NCBI RefSeq assembly: GCF_013385175.1
Contig: NZ_JABZEO010000007.1
Coordinates: forward strand, 62,001-126,000
Length of the DNA stretch: 64,000 nt
Origin: Allochromatium humboldtianum
Lineage (GTDB): Bacteria; Pseudomonadota; Gammaproteobacteria; Chromatiales; Chromatiaceae
Reading direction: 5' to 3'
How positions within the stretch are numbered: the first letter of the stretch is position 1; the number at the start of each line of letters is the position of its first letter. The notes under the pieces are model-generated. The model saw only the letters and a list, made by a program, of their open reading frames with translations, was not told the origin of the DNA and did not search any database. This document shows positions 10,464 through 18,528 of this stretch, piece by piece. The translations under genes and the position numbers were made by a program.

Positions 10464-11606
10464 ATGAAATCAGCCATCAAGCGCCTGCTCCCGTGGTTTC
10501 TGCTGCTGCTCCCGCTCGGCCTGCCCGTCGGTGCGCAAACGACGACGCCCGCTCCTCCCGAACTGGAGGCCAAGGGTTATCTGCTGGTCGACTTCCATAC
10601 GGGCAAGACCCTGGCCGAACTCAATGCCGACGAGCGGCTCGAGCCGGCGAGTCTGACCAAGATCATGACGGCCTACACGGTGTTCCGCGAGCTGGCCTCC
10701 GAGCGCATCAAACTCACCGATCAGGTGCTGGTCAGCGAGAAGGCCTGGCGCACCGGCGGCTCCAAGATGTTCATCGAGGTCGGCAAGCAGGTCAGTCTGG
10801 AGGATCTGCTCAAGGGCATGATCATCCAGTCTGGCAACGATGCCAGCGTGGCCCTGGCCGAATACGTCTCGGGCAACGTCGAGTCCTTCGCCAATCTCAT
10901 GAACGCCCATGCCAAGCGGCTCGGCATGACCAACAGCCATTTCACCAACCCCAATGGCCTGCCGGACCCCGAGCTCTATACGACCGCGCGAGACATGGCG
11001 CGGGTCGCCGTGGCCCTGATCCGCGAGTTTCCCGAATACTACGCCTGGTACTCCAACCAGGAATTCACCTACAACGGCATCACCCAGGCCAATCGCAACC
11101 CGTTGCTCAAGCGCGATCCCACGGCCGACGGCATCAAGACCGGCTACACCAAGGCGGCCGGTTACTGTCTGGTCGGATCGGCCAAGCGCGACGACATGCG
11201 CCTGATCTCGGTCGTGATGGGCACGCCCAGCCCCAGGGCACGCGCCGAGGCCAGCCTGGCCCTGCTCAACTATGGTTTCCGCACCTACGAGAGCCACAAG
11301 CTCTACCCCGTCGGTCAGCCAATCGAGAACCTGCGCGTCTGGTACGGCGATCAGGACACCCTGCCCGTGGGGCCGCAGCGCGACGTGGTGGCCACGATCC
11401 CGCGCGGCCAGTACGACAAGCTCAGCGCGCGTATCGAGAAGACCTCGGATATGAATGCCCCCATCGCTCAGGGCGACCAGCTCGGCGACGTGGTGGTGTC
11501 CATGGGTGAGGAGGAGGTCACGCGCATTCCGCTCGTCGCGCTCCAGGATCTGCCCAAGGGCGGTCTCTGGCGTCAGGCCAAGGACAGCGTGCTGCGGATG
11601 TTCTGA
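10464..11606 (+). CDS. dacA: D-alanyl-D-alanine carboxypeptidase (PBP5/6 type)
   Basis: This enzyme trims the terminal D-Ala from peptidoglycan stem peptides in the periplasm. The 380-residue protein has a signal peptide (about 1-24, cleavage near VGAQ). The serine peptidase S11 motifs are Ser63-x-x-Lys66 in SLTKIM, Ser123-Gly-Asn in SGNDAS and Lys225-Thr-Gly in GIKTGYT. A C-terminal PBP5 beta domain and an amphipathic tail (GGLWRQAKDSVLRMF) for membrane anchoring follow. It is in line with the rod-shape operon, 78 bp after rlpA, and 13 bp before the aminotransferase. Confidence 0.96.
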   Translation: MKSAIKRLLPWFLLLLPLGLPVGAQTTTPAPPELEAKGYLLVDFHTGKTLAELNADERLEPASLTKIMTAYTVFRELASERIKLTDQVLVSEKAWRTGGSKMFIEVGKQVSLEDLLKGMIIQSGNDASVALAEYVSGNVESFANLMNAHAKRLGMTNSHFTNPNGLPDPELYTTARDMARVAVALIREFPEYYAWYSNQEFTYNGITQANRNPLLKRDPTADGIKTGYTKAAGYCLVGSAKRDDMRLISVVMGTPSPRARAEASLALLNYGFRTYESHKLYPVGQPIENLRVWYGDQDTLPVGPQRDVVATIPRGQYDKLSARIEKTSDMNAPIAQGDQLGDVVVSMGEEEVTRIPLVALQDLPKGGLWRQAKDSVLRMF

Positions 11607-11619
11607 TGGGCGATCGCAC

Positions 11620-12480
11620 GTGAACGAACTCTATCTCAACGGCGCCTTCGTGCCGCCCGAGGCCGCGCACATCTCGGTCATGGACCGTGGATTCCTGTTC
11701 GGCGACGGCGTCTACGAGGTCATCCCGAGCTATGGCGGTCACTTCCTGGGTCTGGAGCCGCATCTCGACCGGCTGGACGCGAGCCTCGCGGCCATGCGGC
11801 TGGACGCGCCGCTCGCGCGCGAGGACTGGCGCACGGTGCTGCGGCGGCTGATCGGCGAGCCGCCGGCTGCGGATCAGTACGTCTATCTCCAGGTGACGCG
11901 CGGCACGGCGCCCGAGCGCGATCATCTCTGTCCCGAGGGCGTGCGACCGACCGTGCTCGCCTTCGCCAAGCCGATCAAGCCGCGCGCACCCGCCATCGCC
12001 GAACAGGGCGTCGCCTGCATCACCCATCCCGACATCCGCTGGCTGCGCGGCGATATCAAGTCGATCTCGCTGGCGGCGGCGGTGCTGATGCGCCGCGAGG
12101 CCGCCGACGCCGATGCGCTGGAGACCATCATGCACCGCGACGGCTGGGTGACGGAGGGCGCGGTCTCCAACGTCTTCGTCGTCGCCGGAGGCGCGCTCAT
12201 GACCCCGCCCAAGAGCCGGCTGCTGCTCTCGGGCATCACGCGCGAAATGGCCCTGACCCTGGCGCACGAGCACGGTCTGGAGTTCGTGGAACGGCCGGTC
12301 GCGCTCGACACCCTGCGCGCGGCCGACGAGATCTGGCTCAGCAGTTCGACGCGCGAGGTGCTGCCGGTCACGCGGCTCGACGGCGAGCTGGTGGGCGACG
12401 GGCGTCCGGGACCGCTCTGGCGCCGGATGGATGCCCTCTATCAGGACTACAAGGCACGGGTGCGAGCAGGCCATGTCTGA
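11620..12480 (+). CDS. dat: D-amino acid aminotransferase (class IV PLP)
   Basis: Class IV PLP aminotransferases of this type interconvert D-alanine and D-glutamate, both peptidoglycan precursors. The product is 286 residues from GTG 11620. The N-terminus (NELYLNGAFVPPEAAHISV) and MDRGFLFGDGVYEV are characteristic; the PLP lysine is Lys147 in GDIKSIS, and TEGAVSNVF follows. Branched-chain aminotransferase or ADC lyase are family alternatives, but the length and the DRGFLFGDGVYEV motif favour Dat. It lies 13 bp after dacA and overlaps the ybeD-like gene by 8 bp. Confidence 0.85.
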   Translation: MNELYLNGAFVPPEAAHISVMDRGFLFGDGVYEVIPSYGGHFLGLEPHLDRLDASLAAMRLDAPLAREDWRTVLRRLIGEPPAADQYVYLQVTRGTAPERDHLCPEGVRPTVLAFAKPIKPRAPAIAEQGVACITHPDIRWLRGDIKSISLAAAVLMRREAADADALETIMHRDGWVTEGAVSNVFVVAGGALMTPPKSRLLLSGITREMALTLAHEHGLEFVERPVALDTLRAADEIWLSSSTREVLPVTRLDGELVGDGRPGPLWRRMDALYQDYKARVRAGHV

Positions 12481-12742
12481 CCAAACAGAAACCCTGATGA
12501 CCTTTCCCTGCCGCTTCGCGGTCAAGGCCATGGGACCGGCCGGACGCGGACTGGAAGCGGTCGTGGTCGAGATCGTCAGCCGTCATGCCGAGGGCGTCGA
12601 CGAGACGGCGATCTCGGTACGCGAGAGCCGGGGCGGCAAATGGATCGCCGTCACCCTGACCTTCGAGGCCCACAGCAAGCCTCAGCTCGACGCCATCTAC
12701 CAGGAACTCAGCGCCCACGAACTGGTGGCCTGGGCGCTGTGA
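12473..12742 (+). CDS. ybeD: DUF493 / YbeD family protein
   Basis: This is an 89-residue cytoplasmic protein of the YbeD family, whose E. coli member lies between dacA and lipB; the same order is kept here apart from the inserted aminotransferase. Recognisable segments are [24 protein letters not shown] and the ending [12 protein letters not shown]. The fold resembles ACT-like regulatory domains, but the function is unknown. The start overlaps the dat stop by 8 bp and the stop overlaps the lipB GTG. Confidence 0.9.
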   Translation: MSDQTETLMTFPCRFAVKAMGPAGRGLEAVVVEIVSRHAEGVDETAISVRESRGGKWIAVTLTFEAHSKPQLDAIYQELSAHELVAWAL

Positions 12743-13371
12743 ACGCGCCGTCTCCCCCGCTGCGCATCCGACATCTGGCCGGACTCCAGGACTATGGAGC
12801 GACCTGGGCGGCGATGCGCGCCTTCACCGATACGCGCGACGCCGAGACGCCGGACGAGCTCTGGCTGCTCGAACACCCGCCCGTCTTCACGCTCGGTCAG
12901 GCCGGGCGTCCCGAGCATCTGCTCGCCCCCGGCGCCATCCCGGTGGTCCAGACCGATCGCGGCGGGCAAGTGACCTATCATGGTCCGGGTCAGCTCGTCG
13001 CCTATCTGCTGCTCGATCTGCGACGCGCGGGGATCGGTATCAAGCGGCTGGTGGAGCGACTGGAACAGGCGATCATCGATCTGCTGGCCACGCACGGCAT
13101 CGAGGCCGAACGGCGCGCCAACGCGCCCGGCGTCTATGTCGCCGGAGCCAAGATCGCGTCACTGGGTCTGCGCGTGCGCAACGGGTGCAGCTATCACGGT
13201 CTGGCGCTCAATGTCGACCTGGACCTGGAACCCTTCGGCCGCATCAATCCCTGCGGCTATGCCGGACTGACCGTCACCCGGCTCGTCGATCATGTCCCTG
13301 GGATCACGCTCACCGAGACGGCTCGGGCGCTGGCCGAGATCCTGCCGCGATACCTGAGCCGACCGGACTGA
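12739..13371 (+). CDS. lipB: Octanoyl-[acyl-carrier-protein]:protein transferase
   Basis: LipB transfers octanoyl groups from ACP to lipoyl domains, the first step of lipoate assembly. The product is 210 residues from GTG 12739, which overlaps the ybeD stop (GTGA). The signature [16 protein letters not shown] and the catalytic pair are visible: the Lys in [10 protein letters not shown] and the Cys in INPCGYAGL. lipA does not follow in this window. It converges on cowN, with only seven bases between the stops. Confidence 0.96.
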   Translation: MNAPSPPLRIRHLAGLQDYGATWAAMRAFTDTRDAETPDELWLLEHPPVFTLGQAGRPEHLLAPGAIPVVQTDRGGQVTYHGPGQLVAYLLLDLRRAGIGIKRLVERLEQAIIDLLATHGIEAERRANAPGVYVAGAKIASLGLRVRNGCSYHGLALNVDLDLEPFGRINPCGYAGLTVTRLVDHVPGITLTETARALAEILPRYLSRPD

Positions 13372-13378
13372 AGCCGAC

Positions 13379-13666
13379 TCAGCAGCATTCGTCCTCGATC
13401 CGGTCGAGCAGATCCAGCCCTTCACGGTGTCCGTGATGCTCGAACAGGGCGCGGATATAGTTGACCTGACTGCCGACGACGAACAGCTCGTCCTGTCCCA
13501 TCCGCGTGATCTCGTCGAGCTTGCGCTCGAAATAGGCGCTCCAGGACGAGGCTTCGGGCGCCTCGATACAGTCACGGATACAGTCCAGAATGCGACGCGC
13601 CTGCTCGTCGCACTCGAGGCCCTCGAACGTGATATAGCGATCAATCTTCACGGCAGCCTGGGACAC
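13379..13666 (-). CDS. cowN: N2-fixation sustaining protein CowN
   Basis: CowN is a small cytoplasmic protein known to protect nitrogenase from carbon monoxide inhibition in diazotrophs. The 95-residue product matches what I know of the family: DRYITFEGLECD near the N-terminus, a central FERKLDEI segment, DELFVVGSQVNYIRALFEHH and the terminal IEDECC. The start is GTG at 13666, ten bases after a good AGAGGA. No nif genes are nearby, so it stands alone. A sigma54-like element lies about 130 bp upstream (separate entry). The family call is from memory of the sequence pattern. Confidence 0.8.
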   Translation of the reverse strand: MSQAAVKIDRYITFEGLECDEQARRILDCIRDCIEAPEASSWSAYFERKLDEITRMGQDELFVVGSQVNYIRALFEHHGHREGLDLLDRIEDECC

Positions 13667-13791
13667 GGTTGATGATTCCTCTGTTGTCTCGAATCCGACA
13701 CGACCCGGCTGGATCGGCGCAGGCCAGGTCTTTGATACCGGGTCGGTTTCGGCGGAGAGCCGCTACCGACCCATCATGTGCCGGAGATTCA

Positions 13792-13808
13792 AGCAAGAAC
13801 GAGGCCGG
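13792..13808 (-). promoter_or_regulatory. Possible sigma54 (-24/-12) promoter for cowN
   Basis: Read on the minus strand, the element is CCGGCCTCGTTCTTGCT: a GG at -24 and TTGCT at -12 with the required spacing. The -24 half matches poorly outside GGC. It lies just after the stop of the upstream secreted-protein gene, giving a leader of about 115 nt. No TGT-N10-ACA NifA site was found close by. Confidence 0.3.
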
Positions 13809-13817
13809 ATTCGCGTC

Positions 13818-15332
13818 TCAGGGCACCCGCGCCACCGGACGCATCTCCTTGTCACAGACGCCGCCGACGCTCACCGAGCGCATCGAACCGGACTCCTTGC
13901 AGGTTTCGCCGCGATCGGCGATCCGGCAATGGAGTTCGACCGGATCGCCTGAGCCGAGCCAGTTCGGCACCTTGCGATAGCGTCCGGCGCCGGCCGAGCG
14001 ACAGCCGCCCGGGATGCCATAGGGCGGACAGTAGTCCGGACGCTTCAGCGAGACCTTGCGCGCATCGACCAGGAAGCCCGGATAGTTGTCCTGGACGCGG
14101 ACGACATCGCGATCCGGCTCCTGAGTGACCAGGAACTCCTTGAACGCATAGCCGGAGCCGGATTTGTCACCGACCTCGATGCGGGTATTGGCGATCAGCG
14201 CGAAGTCGTCGCCCTTGCGTGCCACGGCGCCGGTCATGTACTCGACCCGGTCGTGGTTGGGGAAGCATTGGCCCATGGCCGGGGCGTGGTAGTAATGGCG
14301 CGTGGTGGTCAGATCGCTCAGGCTGTTGCCGGGGAAGACGGCGCGCAGACCCGAATCACCGCCATAGAGGATCTGCTCGGCGTCCGGCACGGTCTGGGCA
14401 TACATGGCCTGGAGCTTGGCGTAGTTGTCGCGGTCGGCCAGATCCGGTCGCAGATAGCAGGCGGTCAGACCCGAGATCTGGGTCAGGTACTCGTCCCAGA
14501 TGTTGTACTGAGAAGGCGCCGAGGAGACGCCCTGGAAGTCGCCGGGGAAGGTACAGCCCTGCCCGCGCTGGCACTGTCCCACCGCACGATTGCGGATCGA
14601 GAGCACCACGATGTTGCGCTCGCAGGCCCCATAGGCGTTGCAGCCGCGTCCCAGATGTCCCTCGTAGAGCGCGGTACGCATGGCGTAATCCAGATGCTTG
14701 GCGCGCGCCAGCGTGGTCGGCGAGCCGAGGTCCGAGCGCCGGGCGCTGAAATCCTCCCAGGCGCGCTCCAGGGCCTGACGGCGGCGTGTCAGACGCGTGT
14801 TGACCGAAGCACATTCGTTCGAATCATGGAAAGCGCGCACGATGCGGTCGAGTTCACTGGCGCCGCCCGTCGAGCCGCGGCGTCCGCCCGAGCGCGGCGG
14901 ATCGAAGAAGGGCGCCTTCTCCAGCGCATAGAGTTCGCGCACATTGATGACGTTGCGCACGCTCGCCGGGCAGTGATGGTTGCGTACCTGGAGTTCCTTG
15001 CGCTCGGCCACGGCGCGCTTGAAGACTTCGGTCGAGGCGGGAGTCGCCGAGCGCGGGTCGACCACGACCTCGAAGCCGACATAGGGCGTGCCGTCCCTGT
15101 CGGTCAGCGGCTCGCCGTTGCGGATCATCAGACAGGGGATGACCGATGTGCCCTGCACCAGGGTTCCGGCGCGCCCGGCGGCGGTGCCGGCGGCCGCGAA
15201 GCGGTCGGCGTCGTAATAGGGGACGTCCATGGGGCCATTGAACTTGTAGACCGTCATCACGGGCGTGGCCGGGATCGCAGCCAGCAGATCGAACGAGACG
15301 AGTAGCGCGAGCGCGCCGAACCAGATACGCAT
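13818..15332 (-). CDS. Cysteine-rich secreted protein of unknown function
   Basis: I do not recognise this 504-residue protein. It has a clear Sec signal peptide (MRIWFGALALLVSFDLLAA, cleavage near residue 19) and about 14 cysteines spread over the mature chain, pointing to a disulfide-rich protein outside the cytoplasm. There are no membrane helices after the signal, no CxxCH haem motif and no recognised catalytic motif. The middle carries a serine/glycine-rich stretch (SGGRRGSTGGAS) and a helical arginine-rich segment (TRRRQALERAWEDF). It is a single gene, divergent from the solute-binding protein gene and 151 bp upstream of cowN. Codon use looks like the neighbours. Confidence 0.8.
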   Translation of the reverse strand: MRIWFGALALLVSFDLLAAIPATPVMTVYKFNGPMDVPYYDADRFAAAGTAAGRAGTLVQGTSVIPCLMIRNGEPLTDRDGTPYVGFEVVVDPRSATPASTEVFKRAVAERKELQVRNHHCPASVRNVINVRELYALEKAPFFDPPRSGGRRGSTGGASELDRIVRAFHDSNECASVNTRLTRRRQALERAWEDFSARRSDLGSPTTLARAKHLDYAMRTALYEGHLGRGCNAYGACERNIVVLSIRNRAVGQCQRGQGCTFPGDFQGVSSAPSQYNIWDEYLTQISGLTACYLRPDLADRDNYAKLQAMYAQTVPDAEQILYGGDSGLRAVFPGNSLSDLTTTRHYYHAPAMGQCFPNHDRVEYMTGAVARKGDDFALIANTRIEVGDKSGSGYAFKEFLVTQEPDRDVVRVQDNYPGFLVDARKVSLKRPDYCPPYGIPGGCRSAGAGRYRKVPNWLGSGDPVELHCRIADRGETCKESGSMRSVSVGGVCDKEMRPVARVP

Positions 15333-15500
15333 GAGACTGAACCTTCCTCGATGTTGGATGCAGGGGGCGTTCTAGGCTAGGCCAAGCTGGAGTGCGAATC
15401 CACCCCCGAGTCCCCCAAAGGGGTCGGCATGCTTGAGAATGATGTTCTGATATGCCGTAATGCAAACTCGAATCGAGACCGTTCCGAGGATCAAGTCACC

Positions 15501-16376
15501 ATGTCACACGCACTCAGGCTGTTCGTCGGCGCCCTGCTGATCGTCATGCACGGCCTCGTCATGGCCGACGACGATCGTCTCCAGCGCATCCAGACCGCTC
15601 AGACACTGCGCGTCTGCATCTGGCCGGATTACTACGGCATCTCGTTCCGCAATCCCAAGACGCTCCAGCTCTCGGGCATCGACGTCGATCTGGCGCGCGA
15701 ACTCGCCCGCGATCTCGGGGTCGAGGTCGAATTCGTCGACAGCGCCTTCGCCACCCTGATCGAGGACGTGCTCGGCGACCGCTGCGACATCGCCATGTTC
15801 GCCATCGGCATCACGCCGGCGCGTCAGCAGCATCTGCGTTTCACCCAGCCGTATCTGGCCAGCGACATCTATGCCGTCACCACCCGCACCAATCGGCGCA
15901 TCCGCGACTGGTCAGACATCGACCAGCCGGGCACCGTGGTCGCCGTGGCCAAGGGCACGCTGCACGAGGCGGTCATGCGCGAAAAGCTCCAGCACGCCGA
16001 GTTGCGCGTGCTCGACACGCCCCATTCCCGTGAGCAGGAAGTCCAGTCGGGACGGGCTGACGTCTTCATGACCGACTATGCGTACAGCCGGCGCATGCTC
16101 GACAATCACGACTGGGCGCGTCTCGTCTCGCCCACCCAGTCCGATCAGAACACCGGCTACACCTGGATGACGACGCCGGGCATCGACCAGCATGACTGGG
16201 AACGGATCGTCTCGCCGAGCGCGAGCTATCACCTCACGCCCTACGCCTGGGCCATGGCGCCGGGCGATGACGCCTTCCACGCGCGCGTCGAGCGTTTCAT
16301 CACCGCGATCAAGACCGATGGCCGACTCCTGGAGGCGGCGCGCCGTCACGGTCTCGAACCCATCGTGGTGCATTGA
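15501..16376 (+). CDS. Periplasmic solute-binding protein, family 3, with internal duplication
   Basis: The 291-residue product has a signal peptide (to about LVMADD, residue 24) and an amino-acid-type SBP_bac_3 fold: TLRVCIWPDYYGISF, SGIDVDLARELARDLGV and GDRCDIAMFAIGITPAR are typical. ATG 15501 has GAGGA at 15486-15490. No permease or ATPase genes are adjacent; a Cache/PAS histidine kinase starts 25 bp later, so it may be a sensory rather than a transport protein. Residues 201-228 and 229-256 are a tandem in-frame duplication (14 of 28 identical; see repeat entry). Confidence 0.88.
   Translation: MSHALRLFVGALLIVMHGLVMADDDRLQRIQTAQTLRVCIWPDYYGISFRNPKTLQLSGIDVDLARELARDLGVEVEFVDSAFATLIEDVLGDRCDIAMFAIGITPARQQHLRFTQPYLASDIYAVTTRTNRRIRDWSDIDQPGTVVAVAKGTLHEAVMREKLQHAELRVLDTPHSREQEVQSGRADVFMTDYAYSRRMLDNHDWARLVSPTQSDQNTGYTWMTTPGIDQHDWERIVSPSASYHLTPYAWAMAPGDDAFHARVERFITAIKTDGRLLEAARRHGLEPIVVH
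16101..16268 (+). repeat. Tandem 84-bp (28-codon) duplication inside the solute-binding protein gene
   Basis: Unit 1 is 16101-16184 and unit 2 is 16185-16268. Both encode 28 residues of the form D-x-HDW-x-R-x-VSP, then S, T, Y, W and a closing PG. Fourteen residues are identical in register, with no gap. The copies have diverged enough that this is not a recent slippage event. Confidence 0.8.
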
Positions 16377-16401
16377 GCCAGCCTGACATCCGGCCGCATT
16401 C

Positions 16402-18522
16402 ATGTCTCACAGCGAATCACAGCGACACGGCCTGATCCTGGCCGCCCTGGTCCTATTGGCGAGCGGCTGGCTGGCGGCCTTCGGCATCACGCTCTGGCGT
16501 CTGCACGACAAGGCCACCACGGATGCGTTCGCCACGGCCCGGATGCACGCACGCAATTTCGAGGATTATCTGACCAAGACGCTCCAGGTCATCGACCTGA
16601 GCGTGGGCAATCTGCCGCCGGGACAGGATCTGACCGACGACCGGGCGCTCGCAACGCATCTGACCGGATTGCTGCGTCCCTCGCCCTTTCTGCGCTCGCT
16701 GTCGATCCTGACGACGGATGGCTCGGTGATCGGCAGTTCGGATGCACGCAATATCGGTCTCAGGATCACACTGGACGGCTTCTACCCGGAGACCACTCTG
16801 GGCGGCGCCCCGCCACGCATCGGCCGACCCTGGGTGGGACGGGATCTGGCGAACGCGACCCCGAGCACGGGTCAACCACCGCCGCCGCGTGCCGCCAGCC
16901 TGATTCCGGTCATGCACCGCTTCGAACTCGACGACACGCCCTACTGGTGGCTGGCCGCCCTCAACCCGGACGACTTCATCGACCACTTCAGCCAGCTACT
17001 GCCGACCGAGGAGGGTCGCGTCCAGCTCCTGCGCTACGACGGTCTGCTGCTGCTCTCGACCAGTCCCGACGACATCCCCGGACGCGCGGATCAGTCCGGC
17101 GAGGTGCCCGCGCGGCTGGAGCGGCTGGAGCTGGGCGAGCTGGCGCAGACACTGGCCGACGGTCATCACGTCCTGACGGCCTATCGCGCCTCCAGCCGCT
17201 ATCCGGTCGTGATCGCCGTCCATCTCGATCGCGACTACATCCAGGCGCAGTGGCTCCGTGAGGCGGGCCGGTTGTCGATGATCGTCGTGCCGATCCTGGT
17301 CGCGCTCTCGGTGGCCATCCTACTGCTCTGGCTGCGCCGCCGCCGTCTCGCGCAGCAGCGCGCCGAACTGGAACGCCAGCGCCGGCTGACCTCCAGCGTC
17401 TTCGAGGCCAGCAGCGACGCCATCATGCTGACCACGCCCTCGGGCGAGATCCTCTCGACCAACCCGGCCTTCGAACGCATGACCGGCTACAGCGGCGCGG
17501 AGGCGCTGGGCCGCAATCCGCGTCTGCTCTCCTCCGGGCTGCACGACCAGACTTTCTATCGCGATCTCTGGGACGCCGTCATCACCCGAGGTCACTGGCG
17601 CGGCGAGATCGTCAACCGCCGTCGGGATGGCGAGTTCTACACCGCGATCCTGACCATCGATGCCGTGCGCGACGAACAGGGCGAACTCCAGCACTATGTC
17701 GGCGTCACCTCGGACATCACCGAGCGCAAGCGGCACGAGGCCGAACTGCTGGCGGCCAAGGAGCGTGCTGAGAGCGCCGCGCGCGCCAAGACGACCTTCC
17801 TCTCGACCATGAGCCACGAGCTGCGCACGCCCATGCACGGCATCCTGGGCATGACCGAACTGCTGCTGGAGTCAGACCTGAACGAGCGCCAGCGCCGTCA
17901 GCTCGACACCGTCAAGCGCTCCGCCGACTCGCTGCTGGCCATCCTGGCCGACATCCTGGACTACACGCGCATGGATGCCGAGGACGTCCAGCTCCAGCCC
18001 GGCCCCTGCGATCCGCTCCGGATCATCCGGGACGTCATGACCGTCCACGCCCCCCAAGCCGAGAAAAAGGGACTGGGCTTCGTCCTGGACTCCAGCCGTC
18101 CGGCGCCTGGATTCGTGGTCGTCGATGCACAGCGCTTGCAGCAGGTACTCGACAAGCTGACCGCCAATGCCGTCAAGTTCACCCACGAAGGCGAGATCCG
18201 GCTCGCGACCTGGCTCGACACCGAGACGGCGGCGAACGGGCGCGGCCGGCTCGCCATCTGCGTGACGGATACCGGGATCGGCATTCCGGGCGAACTGCAC
18301 GCAAGCATCTTCGAGCCCTTCGTCCAGGCCGACGGCTCGCATACGCGGCGCTATGGCGGCACCGGGCTGGGTCTGGCCATCGCCCGCCGTCTGACCGAGG
18401 CGCTGGGCGGAACCCTGAGCTTGGAGAGTGAACCCGACCAGGGCAGCTGCTTCAGGCTCGATATTCCCGTCCAGCCGGTCGAGGTCGGCCGTGCGTCGTC
18501 CACATCATCGAATCCGAGCTGA
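16402..18522 (+). CDS. Membrane sensor histidine kinase (Cache-PAS-HisKA-HATPase)
   Basis: The 706-residue inner-membrane kinase has two membrane helices (about 11-32 and 292-312) flanking a periplasmic Cache-type domain, a PAS domain (about 335-450, with TNPAFERMTGYSGAEALGRN), a HisKA domain with phospho-acceptor His472 in MSHELRTPMHG, and a HATPase domain with the N box LTANAVKF, DTGIGIPG and GGTGLGLAIARRL. There is no receiver domain and no response regulator next to it. It follows the solute-binding protein by 25 bp and precedes the PAP2 gene by 6 bp. The likely input is the periplasmic ligand, perhaps with the SBP; this is inference. Confidence 0.92.
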   Translation: MSHSESQRHGLILAALVLLASGWLAAFGITLWRLHDKATTDAFATARMHARNFEDYLTKTLQVIDLSVGNLPPGQDLTDDRALATHLTGLLRPSPFLRSLSILTTDGSVIGSSDARNIGLRITLDGFYPETTLGGAPPRIGRPWVGRDLANATPSTGQPPPPRAASLIPVMHRFELDDTPYWWLAALNPDDFIDHFSQLLPTEEGRVQLLRYDGLLLLSTSPDDIPGRADQSGEVPARLERLELGELAQTLADGHHVLTAYRASSRYPVVIAVHLDRDYIQAQWLREAGRLSMIVVPILVALSVAILLLWLRRRRLAQQRAELERQRRLTSSVFEASSDAIMLTTPSGEILSTNPAFERMTGYSGAEALGRNPRLLSSGLHDQTFYRDLWDAVITRGHWRGEIVNRRRDGEFYTAILTIDAVRDEQGELQHYVGVTSDITERKRHEAELLAAKERAESAARAKTTFLSTMSHELRTPMHGILGMTELLLESDLNERQRRQLDTVKRSADSLLAILADILDYTRMDAEDVQLQPGPCDPLRIIRDVMTVHAPQAEKKGLGFVLDSSRPAPGFVVVDAQRLQQVLDKLTANAVKFTHEGEIRLATWLDTETAANGRGRLAICVTDTGIGIPGELHASIFEPFVQADGSHTRRYGGTGLGLAIARRLTEALGGTLSLESEPDQGSCFRLDIPVQPVEVGRASSTSSNPS

Positions 18523-18528
18523 TCGCCC

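Noticed and set aside
14253-15305. 350-codon plus-strand frame opposite the cysteine-rich secreted gene
   Set aside because: The minus-strand frame has a clean signal peptide and sensible composition; the plus frame is Gly/Arg/His-rich with no domain.
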